Assembly: GCF_030128825.1 (NCBI RefSeq)
Contig: NZ_CP119127.1
Span: 3,038,001 to 3,102,000, forward strand
Source of the DNA: Sphingobium sp. WTD-1
GTDB lineage: Bacteria > Pseudomonadota > Alphaproteobacteria > Sphingomonadales > Sphingomonadaceae
DNA: 64,000 nucleotides
Reading direction: 5' to 3'
Of this stretch, positions 1 through 8,895 are shown piece after piece (the first letter of the stretch is position 1; every line of letters begins with the position of its first letter). Under the pieces are notes generated by a model that searched no databases, was not told the DNA's origin, and saw only the letters and a program-made list of their open reading frames with translations. The translations under genes were made by a program, and so were the position numbers.

Positions 1-40
1 GCAAGCGGCTTAACCCTGTTCGACGCGGCTTTTCCTTGAC

Positions 41-63
41 CCTTGGCCCGCGCTGCGCCAAGG
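41..63. other. Inverted repeat upstream of glyQ
   Basis: A 7-bp arm (CCTTGGC) and its exact complement (GCCAAGG) enclose a 9-nt loop. It lies 40 nt before the glyQ start. It could end an upstream transcript or sit in the glyQS leader; no T tract follows. I see no convincing promoter in the first 100 bases. Confidence 0.35.
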
Positions 64-103
64 CGCGGCCGACCATAATCTGTCATTATTGCAAGGACCA
101 CCG

Positions 104-976
104 GTGGCCGAGGGCAAAGCGCTTTCCTTCCAGGACCTCATTCTCACCCTGCACGCCTATTGGGGCAAGCAGGGTTGTGTCATTCTTCAGCCCTACGACA
201 TGGAAGTGGGGGCGGGGACATTCCACCCGGCAACCACGCTGCGCAGCCTGGGCCCCAAGCCCTGGAACGCGGCCTATGTCCAGCCCAGCCGCCGTCCGAC
301 CGACGGCCGCTATGGCGAGAACCCGAACCGGCTGCAGCATTATTACCAGTATCAGGTGATCATGAAGCCCAGCCCTGCGAACCTGCAGGAGCTGTATCTG
401 GGCAGCCTCAAGGAAATCGGCATCGATCCGCTGGTCCACGACATACGCTTTGTCGAGGATGACTGGGAAAGCCCGACGCTGGGCGCCTGGGGGCTGGGCT
501 GGGAAGTCTGGTGCGACGGCATGGAAGTCACCCAGTTCACCTATTTCCAGCAAATGGGCGGCTATGACTGCAAGCCGGTCGCGGGCGAGCTGACCTACGG
601 CCTCGAACGCCTGGCCATGTATATTCAGGGCGTCGACAGCGTCTATGACCTGAAGTTCAACGACCAGGGCGTCACCTATGGCGACGTGTTTCTGGAAAAT
701 GAGCGGCAGATGTCGAAATGGAATTTCGAGGTCGCCGACACCGAAAAACTGTTCCGCTGGTTTAAGGACTGCAAGGCTGAATATGACCAGTGCATCGCCA
801 ATGATGTGCCGCTCGCGGCCTTCGAGCAGGCGATCAAGGCCAGCCACACCTTCAATCTGCTTCAGGCGCGCGGCGTGATCTCCGTGCAGGAGCGCGCCAG
901 CTATATGGGCCAGGTCCGCGACATGGCGAAGGGTAGCTGCGAAGCGTGGATGAAGACCAACGGATGGACCGCCTGA
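104..976 (+). CDS. glyQ: Glycyl-tRNA synthetase alpha subunit
   Basis: Catalytic alpha chain of the bacterial alpha2beta2 glycyl-tRNA synthetase, which charges tRNA-Gly in the cytoplasm. The 290-aa product has the usual length and the family signatures near the N terminus ([14 protein letters not shown], then an [14 protein letters not shown] block). I chose GTG at 104 over the in-frame TTG at 89 because AAGGA lies six bases upstream of the GTG. The TGA stop overlaps the ATG of glyS by one base (TGATG), so the two subunits are translationally coupled. Confidence 0.95.
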   Translation: MAEGKALSFQDLILTLHAYWGKQGCVILQPYDMEVGAGTFHPATTLRSLGPKPWNAAYVQPSRRPTDGRYGENPNRLQHYYQYQVIMKPSPANLQELYLGSLKEIGIDPLVHDIRFVEDDWESPTLGAWGLGWEVWCDGMEVTQFTYFQQMGGYDCKPVAGELTYGLERLAMYIQGVDSVYDLKFNDQGVTYGDVFLENERQMSKWNFEVADTEKLFRWFKDCKAEYDQCIANDVPLAAFEQAIKASHTFNLLQARGVISVQERASYMGQVRDMAKGSCEAWMKTNGWTA

Positions 977-2979
977 TGACCGATTTCCTCCTTGAACTGC
1001 GCTGCGAGGAAATCCCCGCGCGCATGCAATTGAAGGCGTCCGATGATCTGGCCCGCCTCTTCACCGAAGAACTGGCCAAGGCCGGGCTCAAGCCCGCGTC
1101 GATCGACAGCTTCGTCACGCCGCGCCGCCTGGCGCTGATCGCCCGCGACCTGCCGCTGGAAACCGCGGCGGTCAGCGAGGAGTTCAAGGGCCCCCGCACC
1201 AGCGCCCCGGCGCAGGCGCTTGAAGGCTTCCTGCGCAAGACCTGCCTGATCCAGGAGCAACTGGAGGATCGCGACGGCGTCTGGTTCGCCGTGGTGAACA
1301 AGCCCGGCCGCGCCACCACCGACGTGCTGGCCGAAGCCGTGCCGGCAGTCATCCGCGCCTTCCCCTGGCCCAAGTCGATGCGTTGGGGTGCGGCCAGCGC
1401 CACCACCGAAAGCCTGCGCTGGGTCCGCCCGCTGCAGGGCATCATCGCGCTGCTGGGCGGGGAAATCGTGCCGCTGTCGATCGAAGGGATCGAGGCAGGC
1501 CGCGAGACGATGGGGCATCGCTTCCATTCGACCGGCACCATCAGCATCGACGGCGCCGACGACTATGCCGACAAGTTGCGCGCCGCCTATGTCATCGTTT
1601 CGCATCAGGAGCGTCAGGCGATCATCGAGGCGAGGGCCGGCGAGGCCGCTGCGGCCAAGGGCTATAGCGTGATCGAGGACAAGGGCCTGGTTGCGGAAAA
1701 TGCCGGCCTCACCGAATGGCCGGTGCCCTTGCTGGGCGATTTCGATCCGGAATTTCTTGAGGTTCCGCCTGAAGTCATTCAGCTAACCCTGCGTATAAAC
1801 CAGAAATATTTCGTTCTGCGTGACGCGACGGACAAGCTCGCCCCGGCCTTCATCTGCACCGCCAATATCCAGGCGAAGGATGGCGGCGTGGCGATCGTCG
1901 CCGGCAACCGCAAGGTGCTGGCCGCGCGCCTCAGCGACGCCCGCTTCTTCTGGCAGCAGGACCGCAAGACCCCGCTCGCCGATCAGGCGAAGAAGCTCGG
2001 TCGCATCACCTTCCATGAGAAGCTGGGCACCGTGGCCGACAAGGTCGAGCGCGTCGCCAAGCTGGCCGAATGGCTGGCGCGCGAAGGCATCGTGCCGAAC
2101 TGCGACCCGGCGCTGGCGCGCCAGGCGGCGGAACTGTGCAAGGCGGACCTCGTCACTGAAATGGTCGGCGAATTCCCGGAATTGCAGGGGGTTATGGGCG
2201 GCTATTATGCCCGCGCCGAAGGCCTGCCCGACGCCGTCGCCGATGCGATCCGCGACCATTATAAGCCGGTCGGGCAGGGCGATGACGTCCCCACTGCGCC
2301 GGTGACGGTGGCGGTCAGCCTGGCGGACAAGCTGGATACGCTGCGCTCCTTCTTCGGCATCGATGAAAAGCCGACCGGTTCGCGCGACCCGTTTGCGCTG
2401 CGCCGCGCAGCACTGGGCGTGATCCAGATCGTGACCGCCAATAGTCTGCGTATGCCGGTTGCAGAGGGCGACCTGCTCGACTTCTTCGCCGACCGCCTCA
2501 AGGTCCAGCAGAAGGAAGCCGGCGTTCGTCATGACCTGATCGACGCGGTGTTCGCGCTGGGCGGCGAGGACGACCTTGTTCGCCTGCTCGCCCGCGTGAA
2601 GGCGCTCCAGTCCTTCGTCGCGACCGATGATGGTGCCAATCTGCTCGCGGGCTACAAGCGCGCCGCCAATATCCTCAAGAAGGAAGGCGTGGAGCAGGCG
2701 GAGGCGATTTCGCTTTCCTATGAACCCGAAAAGGCGGAAGCTGATCTGATCGCTGCGCTCGATGCGGCGGAACCGCAGGCGGCACAGGCTGTCGCGGCCG
2801 AGGAGTTCGAGGGCGCCATGGCTGCGCTCGCGACGCTCCGTGCGCCGATCGACGCCTTCTTTGAGACCGTGACGGTGAATGATGCTGATCCGGCGAAGCG
2901 CACGACTCGCCTCGAGCTGCTGGCGCGGGTCCGTGATGCAGTGCACAATGTCGCCGACTTTTCGAAGATTACAGGATAA
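976..2979 (+). CDS. glyS: Glycyl-tRNA synthetase beta subunit
   Basis: The beta chain of heterotetrameric glycyl-tRNA synthetase; it contributes tRNA binding and is required for activity with GlyQ. The 667-aa product starts [17 protein letters not shown], the typical GlyS N terminus, and ends in a DALR-like anticodon-binding region (FFETVTVNDADP, then RLELLARVRDAVHNVADFSKI). The start at 976 shares one base with the glyQ stop; in-frame ATGs at 946 and 964 lie inside glyQ and would precede the conserved start. Confidence 0.95.
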   Translation: MTDFLLELRCEEIPARMQLKASDDLARLFTEELAKAGLKPASIDSFVTPRRLALIARDLPLETAAVSEEFKGPRTSAPAQALEGFLRKTCLIQEQLEDRDGVWFAVVNKPGRATTDVLAEAVPAVIRAFPWPKSMRWGAASATTESLRWVRPLQGIIALLGGEIVPLSIEGIEAGRETMGHRFHSTGTISIDGADDYADKLRAAYVIVSHQERQAIIEARAGEAAAAKGYSVIEDKGLVAENAGLTEWPVPLLGDFDPEFLEVPPEVIQLTLRINQKYFVLRDATDKLAPAFICTANIQAKDGGVAIVAGNRKVLAARLSDARFFWQQDRKTPLADQAKKLGRITFHEKLGTVADKVERVAKLAEWLAREGIVPNCDPALARQAAELCKADLVTEMVGEFPELQGVMGGYYARAEGLPDAVADAIRDHYKPVGQGDDVPTAPVTVAVSLADKLDTLRSFFGIDEKPTGSRDPFALRRAALGVIQIVTANSLRMPVAEGDLLDFFADRLKVQQKEAGVRHDLIDAVFALGGEDDLVRLLARVKALQSFVATDDGANLLAGYKRAANILKKEGVEQAEAISLSYEPEKAEADLIAALDAAEPQAAQAVAAEEFEGAMAALATLRAPIDAFFETVTVNDADPAKRTTRLELLARVRDAVHNVADFSKITG

Positions 2980-3117
2980 GGAAACGAAATTCCAAAATCT
3001 GCGGGAAATATGCGAAGTTAAGCGGGATAAGTCCTATCCCCTAATGGCTTGAGCCGCTAATTGCGGCATTATTATTGCAACGCACAACTCGGCAATCAGT
3101 GCAGGGAGAGCCGGTAT

Positions 3118-5817
3118 ATGGTTATGACGGAAGAGGCCCAGATGAGCACCACTTCGACGCGCTATGTTTATCGTTTCGGCGGTGGCGTGAACGACGGGGG
3201 CAAGGGCGACAAGAATCTGCTGGGCGGCAAGGGCGCGAACCTTGACGGCATGGCCGCGATCGGCCTGCCGGTGCCGCCGGGCTTCACCATCACCACCGAA
3301 ATGTGCACCCGCTATTATACCGATGGCGGCGTCTATCCCGAAAGCCTGAAGGCGGAAGTCGCCAATGGCATCGCCCATATCGAGGCGGTCACCGGCAAGA
3401 AGTTCGGCGACGCTGCCGATCCGCTGCTGGTCTCGGTCCGCTCGGGCGCGCGCATCTCGATGCCGGGCATGATGGACACGGTCCTCAACCTCGGCCTCAA
3501 TGACGAGACCGTGCTGGGCCTGGCCGCCGCATCGGGCGACGAGCGTTTCGCCTGGGACAGCTATCGCCGCTTCATCCAGATGTATTCGGACGTGGTGCTC
3601 GAACTCGATCATGGCGCATTCGAGGAAGCCCTTGAAATCGCCAAGGAAGATCAGGGCTACACGCTCGACACCGAAATGACCGCCGACGACTGGAAGGCGC
3701 TGGTTTCGGAATATAAGGCGCTGGTCGCCAAGCTCTGGAACAAGCCCTTCCCGCAGGATGTCGCCGACCAGCTCTGGGGCGCGATCTCGGCCGTGTTCGG
3801 CAGCTGGCAGGCGGACCGTGCCAAGGTCTATCGCCGCCTGAATTCGATCCCCGGCGACTGGGGCACTGCCGTCAATGTGCAGGCGATGGTGTTCGGCAAT
3901 ATGGGCGACACCTCGGCCACTGGCGTCGCCTTCACCCGCGATCCCGCGACCGGCGAGAATGCCTATTATGGCGAATATCTGATCAATGCCCAGGGCGAGG
4001 ACGTCGTTGCCGGCATCCGCACCCCGCAATATCTCACCAAGCAGGCGCGCGAGCGGGCAGGGGCCAAGCCGCTGTCGATGGAAGAGGCGATGCCTGAAAC
4101 CTATGCCGAACTGGCACGGGTGTTCGACATCCTCGAAACCCATTATCGCGACATGCAGGACATCGAGTTCACGGTGCAGCAGGGCAAGCTCTGGATGCTC
4201 CAGACCCGCTCGGGCAAGCGCACCGCCAAGGCTGCACTCAAGATCGCGGTCGAAATGGCCAGCGAAGGCCTGATTAGCGAAGAAGAAGCCGTCGCCCGCG
4301 TCGATCCCGCCGCGCTCGACCAGCTTCTGCACCCGACCCTCGATCCCAAGGCGCCGCGCGATGTGCTGACCAAGGGCCTGCCGGCCTCGCCGGGCGCGGC
4401 CAGCGGTGCGATCGTGTTCGATGCCGACACCGCCGAGCGTCGCAACGAACTGGGCGACGCCGTCATCCTGGTTCGCGTTGAAACCAGTCCGGAAGATATT
4501 CACGGCATGCACGCGGCCAAGGGCATCCTGACCGCGCGTGGCGGCATGACCAGCCACGCCGCCGTGGTGGCGCGCGGCATGGGCCGTCCCTGCGTCTCGG
4601 GCGCGGGCAGCCTGTCGATCGACAACGCCAACAAGATCCTGCGCATCGGCAGCCGCGAGTTGAAGGAAGGCGATATCCTGACCATCGACGGCGCCACCGG
4701 CGAAGTCATGGCGGGTGAGGTGCCGACCGTGCAGCCCGAACTGGCCGGCGACTTCGGCATCCTGATGGCCTGGGCCGACAAGGTCCGTCGCCTGAAGGTG
4801 CGCGCCAATGCGGAAACCCCGCTCGACTGCCAGACCGCACGCGACTTCGGGGCCGAAGGCGTGGGCCTGTGCCGGACCGAGCATATGTTCTTCGACGCGG
4901 CCCGCATCACCGCCGTGCGCGAAATGATTCTGGCCGACAGCGAGAAGGGCCGCCGCGTCGCGCTCGACAAGCTGCTGCCTGAACAGCGGGACGATTTCGC
5001 CCAGATCTTCATGGTGATGGCCGGACTGCCCGTGACCATCCGCCTGCTCGATCCGCCGCTCCACGAATTCCTGCCGCATGGCGAAGCGGAGTTCGAGGAA
5101 GTGGCCAAGGCGGCGGGCGTCGGGGTCGAGGCGCTCAAGCGTCGCGCCGCCGAACTGCATGAATTCAACCCGATGCTGGGCCATCGTGGTTGCCGTCTGG
5201 GCGTCACCTATCCCGAAATCTACGAGATGCAGGCCCGCGCCATCTTCGAAGCCGCGCTGATCGTGAAGGAACGGAGCGGCGAAGCGCCGATCCCCGAAGT
5301 CATGATCCCGCTCGTCGCGACGAAGAAGGAGCTGGAACTGATGAAGGCGATCGTCGATCAGGTCGCCAAGGATGTGTTCGCCGAGCAGGGCGCGTCGGTC
5401 GACTATCTGGTCGGCACGATGATCGAACTGCCGCGCGCCGCGCTGAAGGCTGGCGAGATCGCCGAAGTGGGCGAATTCTTCTCCTTCGGCACCAACGACC
5501 TGACCCAGACGACGATCGGCATCAGCCGTGACGACGCCGGCCGCTTCCTGACGCAATATGTCGACAAGGGCATCTTCGCCCGCGATCCGTTCGTCAGCAT
5601 CGATGTGGAGGGCGTAGGCCAGCTCATCGAACTGGCGGCCGAACGCGGCCGGGCGACCCGCCCTGGCATCAAGCTGGGCATCTGCGGCGAACATGGCGGC
5701 GATCCGGCATCGATCGCCTTCTGCGAGCAGACCGGTCTCGATTATGTCTCGGCATCGCCCTATCGCGTGCCGATCGCCCGCCTTGCTGCGGCGCAGGCCG
5801 CTCTGGCGAAGAAGTAA
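3118..5817 (+). CDS. ppdK: Pyruvate, phosphate dikinase
   Basis: Interconverts pyruvate, ATP and Pi with PEP, AMP and PPi in central carbon metabolism. The 899-aa product has an N-terminal ATP-binding domain (FGGGVNDGGKGDKNLLGGKG), the swivelling phosphohistidine domain (GGMTSHAAVVARGMG, His near residue 480) and a C-terminal PEP/pyruvate barrel (FSFGTNDLTQTT, then GICGEHGGD). ATG at 3118 has AGGGAG nine bases upstream; ATG at 3142 is a possible alternative and the in-frame TTG at 3061 is unlikely. It is monocistronic and followed by a strong terminator. Confidence 0.95.
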   Translation: MVMTEEAQMSTTSTRYVYRFGGGVNDGGKGDKNLLGGKGANLDGMAAIGLPVPPGFTITTEMCTRYYTDGGVYPESLKAEVANGIAHIEAVTGKKFGDAADPLLVSVRSGARISMPGMMDTVLNLGLNDETVLGLAAASGDERFAWDSYRRFIQMYSDVVLELDHGAFEEALEIAKEDQGYTLDTEMTADDWKALVSEYKALVAKLWNKPFPQDVADQLWGAISAVFGSWQADRAKVYRRLNSIPGDWGTAVNVQAMVFGNMGDTSATGVAFTRDPATGENAYYGEYLINAQGEDVVAGIRTPQYLTKQARERAGAKPLSMEEAMPETYAELARVFDILETHYRDMQDIEFTVQQGKLWMLQTRSGKRTAKAALKIAVEMASEGLISEEEAVARVDPAALDQLLHPTLDPKAPRDVLTKGLPASPGAASGAIVFDADTAERRNELGDAVILVRVETSPEDIHGMHAAKGILTARGGMTSHAAVVARGMGRPCVSGAGSLSIDNANKILRIGSRELKEGDILTIDGATGEVMAGEVPTVQPELAGDFGILMAWADKVRRLKVRANAETPLDCQTARDFGAEGVGLCRTEHMFFDAARITAVREMILADSEKGRRVALDKLLPEQRDDFAQIFMVMAGLPVTIRLLDPPLHEFLPHGEAEFEEVAKAAGVGVEALKRRAAELHEFNPMLGHRGCRLGVTYPEIYEMQARAIFEAALIVKERSGEAPIPEVMIPLVATKKELELMKAIVDQVAKDVFAEQGASVDYLVGTMIELPRAALKAGEIAEVGEFFSFGTNDLTQTTIGISRDDAGRFLTQYVDKGIFARDPFVSIDVEGVGQLIELAAERGRATRPGIKLGICGEHGGDPASIAFCEQTGLDYVSASPYRVPIARLAAAQAALAKK

Positions 5818-5822
5818 GAGGA

Positions 5823-5852
5823 AAGGGCGGGAGGCAACTCCCGCCCTTCTTC
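5823..5852 (+). terminator. Rho-independent terminator of ppdK
   Basis: A perfect 11-bp stem (AAGGGCGGGAG / CTCCCGCCCTT) closes on a GCAA tetraloop and is followed by a T-rich tail (TTCTTCGTT). It starts six bases after the ppdK stop. Confidence 0.9.
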
Positions 5853-5863
5853 GTTACAAGGGG

Positions 5864-6355
5864 TCAGGCTTGGCCGGTGAGGCGGCTCAGTAGGCCAGGT
5901 TTTTCGCCCCGATCCAGATCATGCGCCTGGCCGCGCCAGTCCTCATGCGCGATCGTGCCGGGCTTGAGCCCCAAGCGGGCTTCCAGCGTCGCCTCCTGTT
6001 CGCCATTCAGCGCCGCGATCTGGCCATAGCGATGATAGCCCGCCTCGTTGAGCGCGACCTCCTGCGTCTGGCTGATGCCGTTGATCCGGCTGAGGTCATC
6101 GCGGCCATGCACGCCGCCGGCTACGGCGGTGGCCGTGCCGGGGCCGATCGGCGCGGACTGGCGCTCCAACTCGGCGATCCGTTCATTGGCGGCATTCAGC
6201 CGCGCATCGCGATCCCGGATGGCATGATGGTGGGCGCTCTGCTCCTCGCGCCACAGGCGCTTATATTTGCCCCGGCCGCTCATCATCAGGCCAAGAACCA
6301 GTCCGGCCAGCAGCGCCACCAGCAGCAGCGCAATTTCATTGGGTGTGAAGCTCAT
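5864..6355 (-). CDS. Membrane-anchored helix-hairpin-helix protein
   Basis: 163 aa. One N-terminal membrane helix (about residues 9-27, IALLLVALLAGLVLGLMM) is followed by a charged, probably coiled-coil stretch (KRLWREEQSAHHHAIRDRDARL... ELERQ) and a C-terminal helix-hairpin-helix-like segment (DDLSRINGISQTQEVALNEAGYH). That segment resembles the HhH seen in predicted 5' DNA nuclease-like proteins. The start at 6355 has AAAGGA seven bases upstream. The specific function is unknown; nucleic-acid binding near the membrane is inference. Confidence 0.7.
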   Translation of the reverse strand: MSFTPNEIALLLVALLAGLVLGLMMSGRGKYKRLWREEQSAHHHAIRDRDARLNAANERIAELERQSAPIGPGTATAVAGGVHGRDDLSRINGISQTQEVALNEAGYHRYGQIAALNGEQEATLEARLGLKPGTIAHEDWRGQAHDLDRGEKPGLLSRLTGQA

Positions 6356-6452
6356 GTCGGCATCCTTTCCAGCGTCGAAACGATCAGCCCGCCGGGAAGT
6401 TGCCGAAAACGCCCGTCGTTCGGGCATTGTCGAAAAAAGTGAAAGAAAGTGC

Positions 6453-6481
6453 TTGCCAGCACCGCCGGACGCTTCTAACAG
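6453..6481 (+). promoter_or_regulatory. Sigma-70-type promoter of first tRNA-Arg
   Basis: TTGCCA (6453-6458), 17-bp spacer, TAACAG (6476-6481). Predicted transcription start is about six bases before the mature tRNA 5' end. Confidence 0.6.
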
Positions 6482-6493
6482 CGCCACTCCAAC

Positions 6494-6570
6494 GCACCCG
6501 TAGCTCAGCTGGATAGAGCATCAGACTACGAATCTGAGGGTCGGACGTTCGAATCGTTCCGGGTGCACCA
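6494..6570 (+). tRNA. tRNA-Arg (anticodon ACG), copy 1
   Basis: 77 nt with encoded CCA. The 7-bp acceptor (GCACCCG / CGGGTGC) is complete, the anticodon loop is CTACGAA giving anticodon ACG (A34 normally edited to inosine), and the T arm carries GTTCGAATC. It is identical base for base to the copy at 7251-7327. Confidence 0.96.
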
Positions 6571-6676
6571 TTTTCCTTCATCGCTGAACGATCGAACGCA
6601 ACTCACTGTAGTTGCTTTAGATTTTGCTGCGTCAATCGGCATTGACGCCGGGCGCGATCTGGCGAAGCATTCCATC

Positions 6677-6856
6677 ATGCGTACGACATTGGGCATCTGC
6701 ACCCGCAAGGCACGCTATGCCACGGAGGAGGAGGCATGGGCTGTCGTCCATCGTGCATCCATCGTCCTGCGGCCTTATCGCTGTGCGCTGTGTCGCCAAT
6801 ATCATCTGACCAGCCGGACCAAGGGCATGCGGCTGCGGCCACCCTATCGGGAATGA
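6677..6856 (+). CDS. Small CxxC putative zinc-ribbon-like protein
   Basis: 59 aa, basic, with Cys8 and a C-terminal CALCRQYH block (Cys36, Cys39, His43) that could form a small metal site. Short proteins of this pattern occur in alphaproteobacteria and phages; I assign no function. The ATG at 6677 has no clear ribosome site, and a longer reading frame opens at a GTG inside the tRNA at 6563, which I consider spurious. It lies between two identical tRNA-Arg genes. Confidence 0.5.
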   Translation: MRTTLGICTRKARYATEEEAWAVVHRASIVLRPYRCALCRQYHLTSRTKGMRLRPPYRE

Positions 6857-6948
6857 CCGATCGGAGGCCAAAGTGGCTTCCAGAATATTTTCCCTGCCGA
6901 AGTCAGCATGCTAGGATCGGTGCATCGTTCGACATGCGGGGAATATCC

Positions 6949-7131
6949 ATGGTCTGGATCGCACGCCTCCTTCTGTTCATTCCGTCGCTGATTGCGGGCT
7001 GGTTCGTGTCGCAGGAAGATCCGCGCTATTGGGTGATTGCGCTGGCGATCGGCCTCACTTTCCTCGCGCTGGGCATCATTGCCGCCATCTACATCCCGAT
7101 TCTCCATCCCTGGCCGCGTCGCAAGCAATAG
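6949..7131 (+). CDS. Small two-helix membrane protein
   Basis: 60 aa with two hydrophobic segments (residues 3-20 and about 27-50) joined by SQEDPRYW, and a basic C terminus (HPWPRRKQ). GGGGA lies six bases before ATG 6949; an in-frame ATG at 6934 is the alternative. Function unknown. Confidence 0.55.
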   Translation: MVWIARLLLFIPSLIAGWFVSQEDPRYWVIALAIGLTFLALGIIAAIYIPILHPWPRRKQ

Positions 7132-7209
7132 GCGGCGAAGGACAAGTCCCGGAAATACGGGCTTTTGTCGGCGGTTTTCGCATAAATTTCACATTGATGA
7201 TTTTAGGGG

Positions 7210-7236
7210 TTGCCAGATCAGCCGGGCCCTTATATC
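7210..7236 (+). promoter_or_regulatory. Probable promoter of second tRNA-Arg
   Basis: TTGCCA (7210-7215), the same -35 element as copy 1, is followed after 15 bp by TATATC (7231-7236). The short spacer makes this weaker than the copy-1 promoter. Confidence 0.4.
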
Positions 7237-7250
7237 TGCGCCTCCACAAC

Positions 7251-7327
7251 GCACCCGTAGCTCAGCTGGATAGAGCATCAGACTACGAATCTGAGGGTCG
7301 GACGTTCGAATCGTTCCGGGTGCACCA
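7251..7327 (+). tRNA. tRNA-Arg (anticodon ACG), copy 2
   Basis: 77 nt, identical in every base to 6494-6570 including the encoded CCA. The flanking sequences differ beyond a few bases, so only the gene itself is repeated. Confidence 0.96.
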
Positions 7328-7343
7328 TTCCTTCACAGGAATA

Positions 7344-7379
7344 AAATGGACCGGAAACCGCAAGGTTTCCGGCCCATTT
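7344..7379. terminator. Bidirectional terminator between tRNA-Arg and cobQ
   Basis: CCGGAAACC-GCAA-GGTTTCCGG forms a perfect 9-bp stem. It is extended past one mismatch by AAATGG / CCATTT, so A and T runs flank both sides. It sits between the plus-strand tRNA and the 3' end of minus-strand cobQ and can serve both. Confidence 0.8.
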
Positions 7380-7399
7380 GGCGTTCTGGAGCTGGGCGC

Positions 7400-8848
7400 T
7401 CAGCCGAGTGCCAAGGCGACGATCGCGTCGATATCCAGATGCTCTTCCAATTGCGCGGCGATCGCATCCAGCGCCATGTCGACCGACTGGTCATAATCCG
7501 CCACGCCGCCATCAGCGCCCAGCCGGGCAAGCAGGGCAGCGCGCAGCGGGCTGCTGGCGAGCAGGCCATGGACATAGGTGCCCATCACCCGGCCGTCGGC
7601 GCTGATCGCGCCGTCTGCATTGCCGCCAAGGCGTGCGAAGGGCCGGTCGCTGTCGGGGCCGGCCGTTTCGCCGATATGCATCTCATAGCCGCCAAAGACG
7701 GCGCCCAGCGCCACGCCCTCGACCCGTTCCAGCCGTTTGCCCGCCGACAGTCGCGTCTCGACGTCGAGCAGGCCCAGGCCCTCGACCGTGCCGGCCGGTC
7801 CCTCGATGCCGTCGGGATCGGCGATATGGTGCCCCAGCATCTGATATCCGCCGCAAATGCCGAGGATCGCGCCGCCGCGGCGATGATGCGCCAATATGTC
7901 GATGTCCCAGCCTTGTGCGCGCATGGCCGCCATGTCGGCGATCGTCGCCTTGGAGCCGGGCAGGACGATCAGCGCGGCCTCGGCGGGTATCGGCTGGCCG
8001 GGCGGCACCATGCGCAATTCCACGCCGGGATCGAGCTTGAACGGGTCGAGATCGTCGAAATTGGAAATGCGCGGCAGGATGGGGCAGGCGATGATGGTGC
8101 GCTCGGTTCCGGATTGTGCTGTCCGCTCCAGCACCACCGCATCCTCGCTGGGCAGGCGGGCGGTCGCCTCCAGCCAGGGTATAACACCAAAGCCGCGCCA
8201 GCCCGACAGCGCTTCGATCTGGCGATAGCCGTCTTCGAACAGCGCGGGGTCGCCCCGGAACTTGTTGATCAGAAAGCCGCGGATCATCGCGGCATCCTCC
8301 GGGTCGATCACGGCCCTGGTGCCGACGATCGCGGCGATCACGCCGCCCCGGTCGATATCGCCGACCAGCAGAACCGGCACGTCGGCGGCACGGGCAAAGC
8401 CCATGTTCGCAATGTCGCCAGCGCGCAGGTTGATTTCGGCCGGTGATCCGGCGCCTTCAACCACGACGATATCGCATTGCGCCTTCAGTCGCTCATAGCT
8501 TTCCAGCACGGCACCCAATAATTGCCCGCGCGCACTGCGGAAATTTCCGCTACCCAGCGTTCCGCGTACCTGGCCATGGACGATCAACTGGGATGTCCGG
8601 TCGGCCTGGGGCTTCATCAGCACTGGGTTCATGTCGGTATGCGCCTCGACCCCGCAGGCGATCGCCTGCAGCGCCTGCGCGCGGCCGATCTCACCACCGT
8701 CGACCGTGACGGCGGCATTGTTCGACATATTTTGTGGCTTGAACGGCCGGACGCGATAGCCCCGGCGGAGCAGGGCGCGGCATAGCCCCGCCACCAGCAC
8801 CGATTTGCCGACGTCCGATCCGGTTCCTTGCAGCATGATTGCGCCCAT
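7400..8848 (-). CDS. cobQ: Cobyric acid synthase (adenosylcobyrate amidase)
   Basis: Amidates corrin side chains b, d, e and g of adenosylcobyrinic acid a,c-diamide using glutamine and ATP. The 482-aa product has an N-terminal P-loop-like ATP site (GTGSDVGKS), a PQNMSNN block, and a C-terminal class I glutamine amidotransferase domain with the nucleophile in [11 protein letters not shown]. Start ATG 8848 is preceded by AGGAA; a TTG at 8863 is in frame. No other cobalamin gene lies in this window. Confidence 0.93.
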   Translation of the reverse strand: MGAIMLQGTGSDVGKSVLVAGLCRALLRRGYRVRPFKPQNMSNNAAVTVDGGEIGRAQALQAIACGVEAHTDMNPVLMKPQADRTSQLIVHGQVRGTLGSGNFRSARGQLLGAVLESYERLKAQCDIVVVEGAGSPAEINLRAGDIANMGFARAADVPVLLVGDIDRGGVIAAIVGTRAVIDPEDAAMIRGFLINKFRGDPALFEDGYRQIEALSGWRGFGVIPWLEATARLPSEDAVVLERTAQSGTERTIIACPILPRISNFDDLDPFKLDPGVELRMVPPGQPIPAEAALIVLPGSKATIADMAAMRAQGWDIDILAHHRRGGAILGICGGYQMLGHHIADPDGIEGPAGTVEGLGLLDVETRLSAGKRLERVEGVALGAVFGGYEMHIGETAGPDSDRPFARLGGNADGAISADGRVMGTYVHGLLASSPLRAALLARLGADGGVADYDQSVDMALDAIAAQLEEHLDIDAIVALALG

Positions 8849-8895
8849 GGCCTGTTCCTGCAAGCCGGCGGCAATGATGGCAAGGGCTTAGCGCA

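Noticed and set aside
36..103. TTGACC at 36 as glyQ promoter -35
   Set aside because: No acceptable -10 element at 16-18 bp; the CATAAT at 74-79 is about 32 bp away.
3034..5694. 886-codon open frame antisense to ppdK
   Set aside because: Arises from codon bias on the opposite strand of a GC-rich gene; no ribosome site and no family pattern, while ppdK is unmistakable.
6585..6598. GAAC-N4-GAAC near the first tRNA, considered as a LexA site
   Set aside because: The spacing is four, not the seven required of the alphaproteobacterial LexA box, and no gene starts suitably after it.
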